Of a stretch of 64,000 nucleotides of DNA, positions 43,346-53,584 are shown piece after piece (position 1 is the stretch's first letter; the number at the start of each line of letters is the position of its first letter). A program made the translations under genes and the position numbers. Source of the DNA: Athripsodes cinereus (taxonomy: Eukaryota; Arthropoda; Insecta; Trichoptera; Leptoceridae); contig OX388329.1 of the NCBI GenBank assembly GCA_947579605.1, forward strand, positions 29,986,693-30,050,692, given 5' to 3'. The notes below the pieces were generated by a model. That model was not told where the DNA came from. It ran no database searches and saw only the letters and a program-made list of their open reading frames with translations.

Positions 43346-43479
43346 AGTGTGAGTGTTCCGTTAAATGTATTTTCGTAAAATATCAAGTTTAAGTCACATA
43401 AAAAATTTAATTGAGTTATGAAGCCTGTCCTGTTTTTTTTTTACTTTCAATGACACGGATGGGACGATTTATATATTGA

Positions 43480-43530
43480 TTACATTCAGTTGATCCACTG
43501 GCTACCCTTCTTGTGGGAAATGCCGATATG
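43480..43530 (-). repeat. Dispersed repeat family B scrap, minus strand
   Basis: GATCCACTGGCTACCC and TTGTGGGAAATGCCG are the head of the family in reverse. Confidence 0.45.
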
Positions 43531-43654
43531 TTATTAATATGGTATTGCATGTTTTGTTTTATAAATGGTAACTAATCTCTTGCATGTGTTGGATAATATT
43601 ATTCCTATTTGCTTATGACAAATTTTACTATTGAATTTTAAATAGGTAATGTAA

Positions 43655-43830
43655 AAGGCAGGTGTTCGAAAAATTGAGACATTTTACATCTTAAATTCAG
43701 CGATGAGGTTTGCCACCCATCCTGAATGTCTTGATCTTATATTGGCACGCAGAGGACGGTTTGCATGTTTCTTACATGCAGCTGATCTGCTGGCTACCCC
43801 ACTTGTGGGATGTGCCGTGATGGTATAATA
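43655..43830 (-). repeat. Dispersed repeat family B, minus strand
   Basis: Good copy in reverse: AAAAGGCAGGTGTTCGAAAA, CATCTTAAATTCAGCGATGA, GTTTGCCACCCATCCTGAAT, TTGGCACGCAGAGGACGG, CATGCAGCTGATCTGCTGGC and TACCCCACTTGTGGGATGTG. It is followed by a (TAA)n microsatellite at 43827-43847. Confidence 0.75.
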
Positions 43831-43857
43831 ATAATAATAATAATAAATTTTGAAGTT

Positions 43858-44275
43858 CACTGAGAAGAATGGTTGGTAAAACGTTCCGAGATAGAGTGAA
43901 GAATGAGGATATCAGGAGAATGAGCGGATGTGAGAGGAGTGTTGTGGACAGAATGCGTGTAAACAAGTTGAGATGGTATGGACATGTTGAGCGAATGCAA
44001 GATGAAAGGATGACGAAGAGGATGTATTTATCTGAAAGAAGGGGTGGGAGGAAGCGCGGACGTCCAAGAACCACGTGGCTTGATCACGTGGACCAAATTC
44101 TTAAGGACTGACGCGTGCTGAGTAAGAAAAATCGGCGTGCATGTATGAGAAACTGGATAAATGTAGAGGAAGCGAAAGAAGTATGTAAGGATAGATCTAT
44201 ATGGCGTTCCGTTCTCTCTGCCTACCCCTCCTGGGACATGGCGTGAGGGTATAGTATAGTATAGTATCTATAGTT
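43858..44275 (+). pseudogene. RTE-like LINE C-terminal end, second-best copy
   Basis: It encodes RRMVGKTFRDRVKNEDIRRM, LRWYGHVERMQDERMTKRMY and RGRPRTTWLDHVDQILKD, then an in-frame stop at 44109, and continues to WRSVLSAYPSWDMA-like and a short TATAG repeat tail (about 44250-44272). Very close to the copy at 44590-45577 that follows. Same orientation. Confidence 0.8.
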
Positions 44276-44279
44276 AAAT

Positions 44280-44585
44280 TTTGAGAGATTTTATATGATG
44301 TTATTAATTTTATTTTTCATGACTCATTGTATTATTTTTATTGCTTATTGTTTAATCCTGCGATTATTGCTTTGTGAGCATTATTCTATTAATTTTGTTA
44401 ACATAATTCACTCTATTCTATTGTACTTGATGTCTGTTGATTTTATCTGTTGTGTTTAGTTATGTATGTTTTGTGGAGCACACAAGGGTAATATAGGGAT
44501 CTTCACTGGTTTGCTAATTGCTAAATATGTTATAGACCATTGTATTTTTTGTAAAATGTAAATTTAAAAAAGTAAAATATAAAAT
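44280..44585. other. AT-rich spacer between two LINE copies
   Basis: Nothing recognised between the TATAG tail of one LINE copy and the truncated 5' end of the next. Confidence 0.4.
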
Positions 44586-44600
44586 GTAAATTGTTGTGTC

Positions 44601-45536
44601 ATGTCTCCGTGGCTGTTCAACCTATTCTTCGACTACTGTATGCGACCTGTGAGAGAGATGGATGTTGGTGTCGAGCTGAATGGGTTTCGGGTGAATGCAT
44701 TGATGTACGCAGATGATTTGGTGTTAATGGCTGAGAGTGAAAGGGACTTACAAGAGATTGTTACGTGTGTGTATGATAGTTGCAATTTGAATGGTTTGAA
44801 AATGAACGTTATGAAGACGAAAGTTCTTGTTTTTGAAAGAGAGAATGAAAAAACGATTTGCGAGATTAAAGTTGGTGACGAATGTTTGGAGCAAGTAAGT
44901 GAGTATGTATATTTGGGAAGTATGTTTACGAGGGATGGAAGATGCGATAGGGACATTGAAAGAAGGAAAGTGGCCGGTGCTAGAGTAAACGGTGCACTTC
45001 GACCCATTGTCAGCAATGAAAATGTGTCGAACATGGCTAAAATGCTGGTGCACAATACCATTCTGGTACCGTCACTTACGTATGCAAGCGAGACATGGAC
45101 GTGGTTGAAGAAGGACGAAAGTGGAATAAATGCAGTAGAGATGCGATCGTTGAGAAGAATGGTTGGTAAAACGCTGCGTGATAGAGTGAAGAATGAGGAT
45201 ATTAGAAGAATGAGCGGATGCAAGAAGACTGTTGTGGACAGAATGCGTGTAAATAAATTGAGATGGTTTGGTCATGTGGAACGAATGAAAGAGGAAAGAA
45301 TGACAAAGAGGATATACTTATCTGAAAGAAAGGGTGTGAGGAAACGCGGGCGTCCGAGAACCACGTGGCTTGATCACGTGGATCAAATTCTCAAGGACGG
45401 CCGCGTGTTGAGTAAGAGGAACCGACGTGCGTGTATGAGGAACTGTATGAATGTGGAGGAAGCGAAGGAAGTGTGTAAAGATAGATCTGTTTGGCGTTCC
45501 GTTCTCTCTGCCTACCCCACTTGGGACACGGCGTGA
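44601..45536 (+). pseudogene. LINE reverse transcriptase C-terminal part (311 codons)
   Basis: RT motif 4/5 region: MSPWLFNLFFDYCM (1-14) and the catalytic ALMYADDLVLM (33-43, YADD at 36-39), then GLKMNVMKTKVLVFE, EYVYLGSMFTRDGRCDRDIE and VNGALRPI. The post-RT region has NTILVPSLTYASETW, INAVEMRSLRRM, VNKLRWFGHVERM, GRPRTTWLDHVDQILKDG, RRACMRNCM and WRSVLSAYPTWDTA. That combination is widespread in moth and butterfly endonuclease/RT LINEs often labelled RTE-like. The endonuclease and RT fingers are missing, so it is not functional alone, though the remaining frame is intact, suggesting recent insertion. Confidence 0.85.
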
Positions 45537-45537
45537 G

Positions 45538-45577
45538 GGTATAGTATAGTATAGTATAGTATAGTATAGTATAGTAT
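45538..45577 (+). repeat. (TATAG)n terminal repeat of the LINE
   Basis: About eight units directly after GAGGG. Other copies have about three to four units (near 44250) or one (near 51696), so length varies among insertions. Confidence 0.85.
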
Positions 45578-45599
45578 TTTTTGTATCAACTGTATGTAT

Positions 45600-46140
45600 C
45601 CTGTAAAATTTAAATAAATAAATAAATAAATACTATGTACATATATCCATGTTAGATATTTGTGTTACTAAGGGAAGTTATATTATTTGTTTTAATGCTA
45701 TGATTTCATTACTAACCCATATTTAACTAATCCTTTATTAATTGTAATGTTACATTGTTTATTATCCATATTGAATGTTAATATCTGCCTCCAATGTCTA
45801 CATGTATAAATATACAGTCATATTCCGTTCAATATTTAGTTAGGAAAGACATGTCTAAATACATAAAGATACATTTGATGATTTAAAATGGAAATGCAAA
45901 ATATTTATAGATATTATTAATTAATCATTATTGAAACATAATAAAAAATAGTAAAAAGTTCAAAGGCTGGCTTATTTCCTGAGCATTATCATCGACTTTT
46001 TTTTATCTTTTTTAGGTTTGGTTTGGGCTTTTGTATACTGAAATAGTTTTGCGTTGTTTTCAGGTCTTGAATTTGTGCTTTTGTAGCTTTTTCTTGGTTG
46101 TTATCTTGACACATCATTTAAATTCATTCATTTAACATCT
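45600..46140. other. AT-rich DNA, nothing recognised
   Basis: An (AAAT)n run lies at 45611-45630. No gene is supported. Confidence 0.5.
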
Positions 46141-46144
46141 ATAG

Positions 46145-46446
46145 ATGAGGGAGGGTGCAACCTTTAATGACACATAATAGCGATATCATCTGCATATAAT
46201 TGTGATTTTTCTCGATAGGATGTTTGGTATATCTGATGTGTATGGTAATGGAAACCCAGATCCTTGAGGTAATCCATTTTTATGGTAATAAAAAATGTCT
46301 TTACCCATGAAAACTCGTAAGGGTTGAACGGGGAGCATGGATCGTATGAGTCTGAAAGTATAACTTATAAATATATATTTATTCAGTTTGAAAATTTTCA
46401 CATATTTTCTTTTACCCTTCCAGGGATCGTGGAAAAAGTTAAGCAA
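46145..46446 (-). pseudogene. Jockey-like LINE reverse transcriptase fragment, minus strand
   Basis: The minus strand encodes SYTFRLIRSMLPVQPLRVF, KNGLPQGSGFPLPYTSDIPN and, after a one-base frame change, YADDIAIMCH. GLPQGS...and YADD are RT motifs B and C. The interval between them and the flanks are eroded. Not functional. Confidence 0.65.
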
Positions 46447-46449
46447 AGT

Positions 46450-48220
46450 TTTAAAGCTGTACAGTATAAATATCTGTGAATAAAATTTTCCTTAACTTGG
46501 TTTAACACTTCCAATAGTACCTAGTTATTTTTGTTTGTTTGCATATGGCTTATGGCTGTTGCCTGAAAATTTTGAGAGATTAATTATATTCTTTGCTTAT
46601 TTTCCTCGCGGATACTTGCAGTATATTATTCAATACATCTGTACCAGTAAAATATGTTAAAATTTCCATTGAATTTTATATCAAAAAATGACTGAAGTTG
46701 CATGAATACTGATGTCCATTAAATTGTACGGCAAATTGATGTATTAACATAAAAGAAAGCTACATTTTTCTTAGAAAATATAATATTAGATAAGGGAGTG
46801 GCAAAGAACGGAAAAATAGCAGATGTTAATGTGAAGTTTATACACTCAAATACGTCAATAATAATAATATGATAATTATCAGTACTTCTCATACATAAAA
46901 TATTAAATCTAATAACAAATTACATACAAACTTGTTCAACAATAATGTTTTCTACTAAAATATATCTAGCTTTCTTCACGAAGATGTAATAATAGTTATA
47001 TAAGTATCTACTACATATAATTATGAAATAATTTTATATATCCTATAGTTTCATAATATTATGGAATATTAATCACGTGTCAAGACACATCAACGTTACT
47101 TCATACACTATTACATATGTACATACTTCATTATTTACAACCTAAACCCGTCAGGTGTCACTAGCATGATGTATGTAGTTTTGATTTGATATCAAAATAA
47201 ATTAGTAGACACTTGTTGAAATAATTCAATTAAAATTGTTAAGTGGGTTCTGTCGGGCTAGTGTTCATATTTTTAATTAATTAACAATCAATCACTTTAC
47301 ATATGTAGGAATAAAAGCCATGAACATTTTGGAAATTTATTACTTCTATAACATACAATTATAAATACAATTTGATTGCAAGGTGAGATTTTATAGCAGA
47401 TGAAATGAATTTATTGTTAATAACTTCATTGATTGACAATTCTCAATAGTTACCAACTTTCGAACTCAAAGTGGAAGAAAGAAAAAACTACCATATTTTT
47501 AGTATTTATGCATTGCTTTGTTTTATTGTGTATGTATGTATATTTGTTTTATTTAAATAAATATATGATTAAAAATACAAAGACATTTCATTTAGACTGG
47601 AAATTCAAAGGAAAACTTAAAAAAAAAATATATATATAATTTATTGTGTTTCAGATATGAAGGGCACTCATTTTTTATTGTTAAGATCTAGTAATGAGTT
47701 TCAGCCATATATGATGTCCTTTACTTTAGCGTTAGTAGGAAAGAGACCACAATCATCTAAATGTTATGTAGTGAAATAACATAATTGCTATTAATTATGT
47801 AACATAATTAAACAACAAATTTGTACCGCTGTTTGATTTGAAATGTAAAATACCAAATATTATGTTACTACATAAATAATCCATTTCTTCCGTTACAAGT
47901 TTTTGATATAAATAACTGCGTGGTCGACAGAGTATTGTTTCTAATTTAATATTTCATTATGTGGTTTCAGATATAAATAAAATACATAGTAAATATAACA
48001 GCGATTTAATAATTCATTGAAAAGCTCTCGACAGCTTTCAACGTGAAATACGTCAATTACATACGTACATATTATCATTGTGAAATCGCCAGTGACAGCT
48101 TTTGTGCAACCGTATTGATATGAGACTCGATGAACTTATAAACCTTTCCGTATTTTAAATATTCATATTTTAGCAGATACTTTTCAGTAACAAGTCCACA
48201 GTTTGCCAAAGATTTACATA
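46450..48220. other. AT-rich DNA, nothing recognised
   Basis: Long AT-rich stretch with small frames but no domain or paired repeat that I can support. Confidence 0.5.
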
Positions 48221-48224
48221 ATAA

Positions 48225-48350
48225 AAATATATTTTATTTCTTCATTCTTTACTGTACATAGATTACAAATAATTACATATATAAGATATACGTTCAAATT
48301 AAATACAATCAATATATAGAGCGCGATCTCTTCCAACTAACCTAAGGTTT
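48225..48350 (-). mobile_element. LINE 3' tail, minus strand
   Basis: TTCTTCATTCTTTACTGTAC, AAATACAATCAATATATAGA, GCGCGATCTCTTCCAACTAA and CCTAAGG match the tail at 55285-55425. Confidence 0.65.
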
Positions 48351-48374
48351 ATTAATAATATCCTGACAAAAAAG

Positions 48375-48625
48375 AGGTTTCCTACAATTTTAGTAGGATG
48401 CATAGGATAACAAAGAGGATATATGCGGGCGTACGAGAACCGCATTGCTTGATCAAGTGGATATAATTCTCAAAGATGGTTTTGTGTTAAGTGTGAGAAT
48501 CGATGTGCGTTTATGAGAAATTGTATGAATGTAGAAGAAGCGAAAGAAGTAAATATATAAGGATAGATCTTTATGGCGTTCCGTTCTCTCTGCCTATCCC
48601 ATCTGAGATACATATAGAGATAGGT
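48375..48625 (+). pseudogene. RTE-like LINE C-terminal fragment
   Basis: Pieces of GRTRTALLDQVDIILKDG-like sequence, then MRNCMNVEEAKEV and WRSVLSAYPI-like sequence, with deletions and frame changes. Same family as 44601-45536. Confidence 0.65.
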
Positions 48626-48629
48626 AGAA

Positions 48630-49325
48630 TATTTTCTATTAGTATTCGAGTATCATGTAAGCAGCTTTATTGCCTTAATTTTAATAGTACAAAGAAGACA
48701 ATAATATATGCATTTTGATAACATGTAGATTGTCTCCTAGCCGATCTAAAATATTTTGTAATTGTATAGATGGATAGATATTAAATAGAATATAAATTAT
48801 TATCAAACAATTTATTCATCAACAATAATAATACAGTGTTACAATATTGAAATAATTATATATTATTTTGGTTGACAGTAAAAACACTTCATACGTACTA
48901 CGGGAGTAGACAGCTTAAAACTGAAATCAAAAGAGATAATCTTTGCCCTTCATTAATAAAGTTGTGTGAACAGAGACATTTAAGGCCTACAGTACTGTAA
49001 GCTTTAGGACAAAAGCTGTGAATATAATGACATAATTACTATTTCAATAATTAATTATTATTTCATGTTCGGATTATTGGAAATTAATTATAACAATAAT
49101 TATAATGATTTATTCAGGACAAAATAAACAGGACAAAACAGTTAACAAAACTATTATACAACAATCTATCTCAATAGGCGCAGCACGTGCAGTGGTAGTA
49201 TCTATATGAACTTAGATTATATACTTACTTCAAATAATTAGTAAACAAATCTCTTCAAATAATAGAACAAAACATACAGTCATTCCATCTCTTACACCTT
49301 ACACGCATACATTATTTTTCTTATT
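48630..49325. other. AT-rich DNA, nothing recognised
   Basis: No gene or clear repeat seen. Confidence 0.5.
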
Positions 49326-49339
49326 CATTGTCCTTTAAA

Positions 49340-49692
49340 GGACCCTAAAAGACCAACAAAAACTTCTGTCTTTTGAAAATCGGTTTTTAAGAAAAATATT
49401 GAACCGCGAGGCTTTAAAACAATGAAGAAATTCGCTCCACAACTAACCAACATCTCATCATAAGTGATATCAGATCCCGAAGATTGGCATGAATTGGCCA
49501 CGTCGTTAGATCCGGAGAAGAAAGAGCGACTGAAGGTATTCTGCAAGGTTTAATCGAGGGCAGAAGACCGTTAGGCAAACCAAGACAAAGATTGGGAGAT
49601 AATATCAACCGAGATCTTGAGAGAAATGCTTGGAAATCTATTTTTTCGGAACAAAGGTCTTGCAAGGGCTTTTTGGCCATCGGAAATAAGTA
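49340..49692 (+). pseudogene. LINE post-RT C-terminal remnant
   Basis: The plus strand encodes LLSFENRFLRKI, then after frame breaks IGHVVRSGEERATEGILQGL, IEGRRPLGKPRQRLGDNI, NRDLERNAWKSIFSEQRSC and a stop at 49690. GHV.R...EGRRPLG+P+QR..D is the standard post-RT region of many insect LINEs, different in sequence from the TATAG-tailed family. Several stops. The minus-strand frames here are shadows. Confidence 0.6.
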
Positions 49693-49694
49693 GT

Positions 49695-50395
49695 ATTGTC
49701 CTTTAGATTTTAAAAGTAAAAATAGCAAACGCTCTTCATTTTAAATGAATACGAAATACTGTTGTCGTTTTTGTATGAATAATATAAAAGCTAAAGTGAT
49801 GTGGTTATTTGCTAACAATAATGTGAGTCGGAAACTACAATCAAAAGTAATGAAATAATTCATTTAACATCGCAAAGAATAATTAATAGATTCAAATGGA
49901 ATTCTCCATTTCATGGTATTTACATTTCAATCTAAAACCAGCCAGCAAGTTTACAATGATTTTGGATTATATATTCTATTCTATTCTATTCTTATCCATC
50001 ATGCGTAGGCTCGAATTTGAGCACTTGCACTCGTCAGTTAAGCATTACAGTAATATTACATTAAAAGATAATAAAAACAGACAAATAATAATACAATAAC
50101 GGGCACCTAACACCCAGAGAAATATCAATGGCAAAAATCAGAGTGTAAAGAGCTCTGATTTGCATCTCGTCAGAAATTGTAAGTAGTCAATTTTAAGCAG
50201 ACAAGTTGTGAGAATAAAATCGAATGCTGAAATGAGTGTATAAAGCTCAGATCAGCACTCACGTACATTGATTATCAACCACTCACACTGGCAGTAACAC
50301 CCGTTATGATCAACCAGAGGAAGCTTACATTCTGTAAAGACAATCAGAAAATCCGCAAAATCAAAGCACATGTAAACAATTTAATCAAATAATCA
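49695..50395. other. AT-rich DNA, nothing recognised
   Basis: A (TATTC)n run lies at 49975-49993. A part of 50290-50398 may be the 3' UTR of the LINE piece that follows on the minus strand. Confidence 0.4.
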
Positions 50396-50398
50396 ATG

Positions 50399-50686
50399 CT
50401 ATCTGGGATCCCTGGTCCCAGAGAGCATCTCGTCGACTGAATAAAATTCCTTATCAACAAGATACTTTTTCACCTCTCCTCGAAATGCATCAAGTTCTAA
50501 TTGCTTCAATCCTTCTGGTAGCACGTTAAACAAACGAACGCTCATACATAAAAAACTTTTCGACCTCAGAACACGTTGGCAATACTTTGCTGGTTTGTAA
50601 AATTTAGAATACTGAAATTTGACGATTAGTTTATGATGATGAATGTAAAAAAATGAGACTAATTTAAATATTTTATCCAAAAACAT
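50399..50686 (-). pseudogene. LINE RT C-terminal end, minus strand
   Basis: The minus strand encodes FLCMSVRLFNVLPEGLKQLE, LDAFRGEVKKYLVDKEFYSV and DEMLSG, then a stop. The pattern RLFNxLPxxLK..L....F+..++.yL....FYSV is the C-terminal end of Jockey-like LINE polyproteins. The frame is open for 95 codons but lacks all RT motifs. Confidence 0.55.
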
Positions 50687-50689
50687 GCT

Positions 50690-51475
50690 TAAAGGATGTG
50701 TTTTTGCATTACTTGGTAATAAACAAGAACATTATCAAAGACCCTTTTGTCAGGGCCCCGAGATACAATCTCCCCCGAAAAGTCTAGGTCAAACAGAATA
50801 CGCAACTACCTTATGTGAAAATGGGGTAGGAGAGTAACTTCTGAATGCGACTTTGGGACTCAGTCCCAAACAATCGAAACACCTGGTGGAGGAGTTTCCA
50901 GGAAGAAAGTACGAGGAAGGCTGGATGGACATCCGTAGGTCGACCCCAGTGGCTTTCTGGACGGGAACTAAAGATTTGATTTGAAATGGCTATTGAACAC
51001 AGCAATCTAGCAAAGAAAAATAACTCAGGCGCAAACAAAAAGTAAAGTAAGTAAGGGTATGGTGGAACATACCCATATGAAAAAGAGTATTCTTTTAGCC
51101 AGCATTTTGATATTTTTATAAAAAAACATCTGTGCATTACACCGATATATTAATACCTAAATAAAAGTAACAGTAAAATAGGTATATTCAGTTTGTAAAT
51201 GGGAAAGGATTATTGTTTTTTTAGTACGTTGAAATACAAGTTATTTCATTAAATAGGCTATAGGTATTTTGTTGTGTTGATATTTGATGGATTATTTGTA
51301 GCTATGTATTGATTGTATTAACAATATCATACGGAACACTGAACAAATAAAATTATTATGCATAAGCACGTTCAAAATATTGAAAAAAACGATTGTTTAA
51401 TAATACACACAAATAACAAAGGAAAAAATTTAAATGGAAAATATCACAGATTCAAATATTTTCAGAAAGCAAAAT
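50690..51475. other. AT-rich DNA, possible eroded LINE scrap
   Basis: At 50895-50965, RKVRGRLDGHP and WLSGRELKI-like plus-strand translations hint at another eroded post-RT region, but frame breaks make this unsafe. Confidence 0.3.
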
Positions 51476-51484
51476 TAATTGGTT

Positions 51485-51576
51485 GATATTTTTTGAGATC
51501 GTCAGACCATATTGTCGACGGCTGATGAGGTTAAATTTACGTCGAAACATTATTCGCGAGAGTTAGAATAAAATGT
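51485..51576 (+). mobile_element. Penelope-type terminal piece with intact hammerhead core boxes
   Basis: CTGATGA at 51522-51528, a 15-nt potential stem II (GGTTAAATTTACGTC, weak and with wobble pairs) and GAAAC at 51544-51548. The boxes are the invariant hammerhead core sequences, and the spacing is right. TCGACG/CGTCGA around them can also form a competing hairpin. Stems I and III and the cleavage site are not established, and the 3' side is cut off by a LINE piece at about 51577. Confidence 0.4.
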
Positions 51577-51712
51577 TGACATGTTGAGCGAATGCAAGAT
51601 GAAAGTATGTATTTATCTGAAAGAAAGAAGTTTGTAAGGATAGATCTATTTGGCTTTCCGTTCTTTCTGCCTACCTCTCCTGGGACACGTCGTGAGGGTA
51701 TAGATAAATAGA
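51577..51712 (+). pseudogene. RTE-like LINE fragment with internal deletion
   Basis: GACATGTTGAGCGAATGCAA (HVERMQ region) is followed directly, after a deletion, by the CTGAAAGAAAGAAGTTTGTA and GTTCTTTCTGCCTACC end region and GTGAGGGTATAG. Same family as 44601-45536. Confidence 0.7.
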
Positions 51713-51734
51713 ATGAACATTTGAGTAAGTATTT

Positions 51735-51900
51735 GAACCGTGGAGCTCCCGCAAAAGACTTAGCCCCACTCTTTTCCGTAAGCTTTCAAGTTCCTGTTAA
51801 ACGTCGTTTGCCATCCCAAATGTCTTGATTTTTTTTAACACAAAGAGTTATTACATAAAGTTGGTTTGCTGGCTGATTCACTTGTGGGTATGTCGTGATC
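51735..51900 (-). repeat. Dispersed repeat family B, minus strand
   Basis: AACCGTGGAGCTCCC, CCACTCTTTTCCG, CGTTTGCCATCCCAAATGTC, TGCTGGCTGATTCACTTGTG and GGTATGTCGTGATCG occur in reversed family order, with a deleted centre. Confidence 0.65.
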
Positions 51901-51904
51901 GAAA

Positions 51905-52335
51905 AGTATAGTACCTAGTATTAATTTCTGTACGTAACAGAAAAATGTCAGTCGTGGAAATATAATATAATATAATATATGTGAGAATTCAGCACTTTTT
52001 ACAGAAATTTTAAGCATTCAATTTCCTCTTAAAAAAATCTACTATTCACAAATTTATTAGTATAGTTATAAAGTTAAACTTGGGCTATCTGTTGAATGAA
52101 GAGGCTTGTTTCCACTTTATAACTGAGGTGCAAGTAGTGCTGTAAAAATATTTATATTAGAATAGAGAAATCCTGTCTCCTAATACGTAAATTCCATCTG
52201 GGTGGATTATATTGAAAATTCCTCTGCATCAGAAATATCTGATTGCTTCCCGCATAGGGGATACAGCGAATAGTATACCTGAAGCAAAATACTTGCTTAT
52301 ACAGACAGATATCTATTACCTGAATGCACATACGT
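51905..52335. other. AT-rich DNA, nothing recognised
   Basis: No gene or clear repeat seen. Confidence 0.45.
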
Positions 52336-52639
52336 ACTTTCGAATCAAACAGCGGATATGCAATAAATGTTCAGCCGTTAATACAAATAAAAAGTGGCGA
52401 GTATTTTTACTTTTTAAATTTTACTTTTAATTGTCGATTTTTGTTTAATAAATTCAAAATTACTTAAATAAAATGTTTGTTTTATTTACTTTCGAATCAA
52501 ACAGCGGATATGCAATAAATGTTCAGCCGTTAATACAAATAAAAAGTGGCGAGTATTTTTACTTTTTAAATTTTACTTTTAATTGTCGATTTTTGTTTAA
52601 TAAATTCAAAATTACTTAAATAAAATGTTTGTTTTATTT
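52336..52639 (+). repeat. 152-bp perfect-looking tandem duplication
   Basis: Unit 1 is 52336-52487 and unit 2 is 52488-52639. Both start ACTTTCGAATCAAACAGCGG and end AAATGTTTGTTTTATTT. I see no difference between them. Such identity in non-coding AT-rich DNA suggests a recent duplication or an assembly artefact. Confidence 0.85.
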
Positions 52640-52955
52640 AAGTAATTTTCTACCTGCATGTTTGTATGATGCTAGCAGTCTTAACATTTTCAAAAGAAGG
52701 ATTAAAAGATACGCAAGGACATTAAAACTCAGCATTGACAATAATAGACACCTGTAACTTGACCAAAATTAACAATGACCCCGCTATATATTTTTTTCTT
52801 TACATATTTTGTTTTCTTTTTGATTTCGTTAAATGTGTTTTCATTTTCCTTTGTGTTTCAAAAACTGTTTCCTCTCATACCAGTGGCTCAACTACTGACT
52901 AAGGAAATTAAAAAAAAATATCATTGCACTATAATATTGCAATATTTGTTCACTA
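52640..52955. other. AT-rich DNA, nothing recognised
   Basis: No gene or clear repeat seen. Confidence 0.45.
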
Positions 52956-52956
52956 T

Positions 52957-53218
52957 ATAATATCGATGGCATAGCGCACAGATGTGGTAAGTGCAGTTTT
53001 CATAGTTTTGAGATAATCAATGTTGAAAGATTGATATGCCATACAATGTAGTACTAATCATACATAGTTTTTCTTAAATATCTCGTTAATGACACAGAGT
53101 TACGCAATAATATTCCTAAGGAACATACTTCAGATGATATAGATTCACATGCGTATAATAACTCATTTTCGGTAAAAACTGCACTTACCACATCTGTGCG
53201 CTATACCATCGATATATT
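52957..53218. mobile_element. MITE with ~43-bp terminal inverted repeats
   Basis: The left end reads ATATCGATGGCATAGCGCAC, AGATGTGGTAAGTGCAGTTTT; the right end is its inverse with one or two changes (AAAACTGCACTTACCACATC, TGTGCGCTATACCATCGATAT). About 260 bp, no coding. The flanks are AT-rich, so a target duplication cannot be told apart. Confidence 0.7.
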
Positions 53219-53279
53219 GTTAATTTTGTTTTATTATTGAATAAATAAATTAAAGTGTCTCAAATAATTTTTAAATTCT

Positions 53280-53340
53280 AAACAAAGTATACAAATACAA
53301 TTCAATATTTGATATATTTAATTGTATACTTTGTTTCATT
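53280..53340. repeat. AT-rich hairpin
   Basis: AAACAAAGTATACAAATACAATT pairs with AATTGTATACTTTGTTT across a short centre. Possibly a small foldback element. Confidence 0.45.
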
Positions 53341-53517
53341 CAAAAACGTGTAGGATACAACGTATACTAGAAGACACCTAGCATAACATAACTATCAAAT
53401 TGTCAAATTAACTCTTGCGGATAACATGAGAACTTTCCTGAGAAATGACAAAAATTGTGTGAAAATTATTCAAAATTATTATTAAATTACTGGGATTATT
53501 CACACGATCCGTTTGAG

Positions 53518-53580
53518 AATGGAATGTGAAGAAGCACGTGCATCTGAAAACCACGTGGCTTGATCGCGTGGATCAAATAT
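53518..53580 (+). pseudogene. RTE-like LINE scrap
   Basis: It encodes VKKHVHLKTTWLDRVDQIL, matching VRKRGRPRTTWLDHVDQIL of the frame at 44601-45536. No further homology on either side. Confidence 0.6.
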
Positions 53581-53584
53581 TATG

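Larger units (their letters stand above)
44590..45577 (+). mobile_element. RTE-like LINE, 5'-truncated, with intact C-terminal frame and TATAG tail
   Basis: The copy enters the RT domain at a CVMSPWLFNLF motif and runs uninterrupted to its stop (45534-45536), then GAGGGTATAG and about eight TATAG units before T-rich sequence. A short-repeat 3' end instead of poly(A) is typical of RTE-like and related LINEs. The 5' truncation is the usual outcome of target-primed reverse transcription. Confidence 0.8.

Noticed and set aside
43827..43847. (TAA)n as a target for site-specific Dong insertion
   Set aside because: A simple microsatellite with no adjoining R4/Dong sequence; the R4/Dong-like fragment is at 27.6-28.8 kb.
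44633..45223. 196-codon minus-strand frame opposite the LINE RT
   Set aside because: It is rich in Ser, Thr, Pro and Phe because it is antisense to an intact RT coding frame with YADD; the sense frame explains the conservation.
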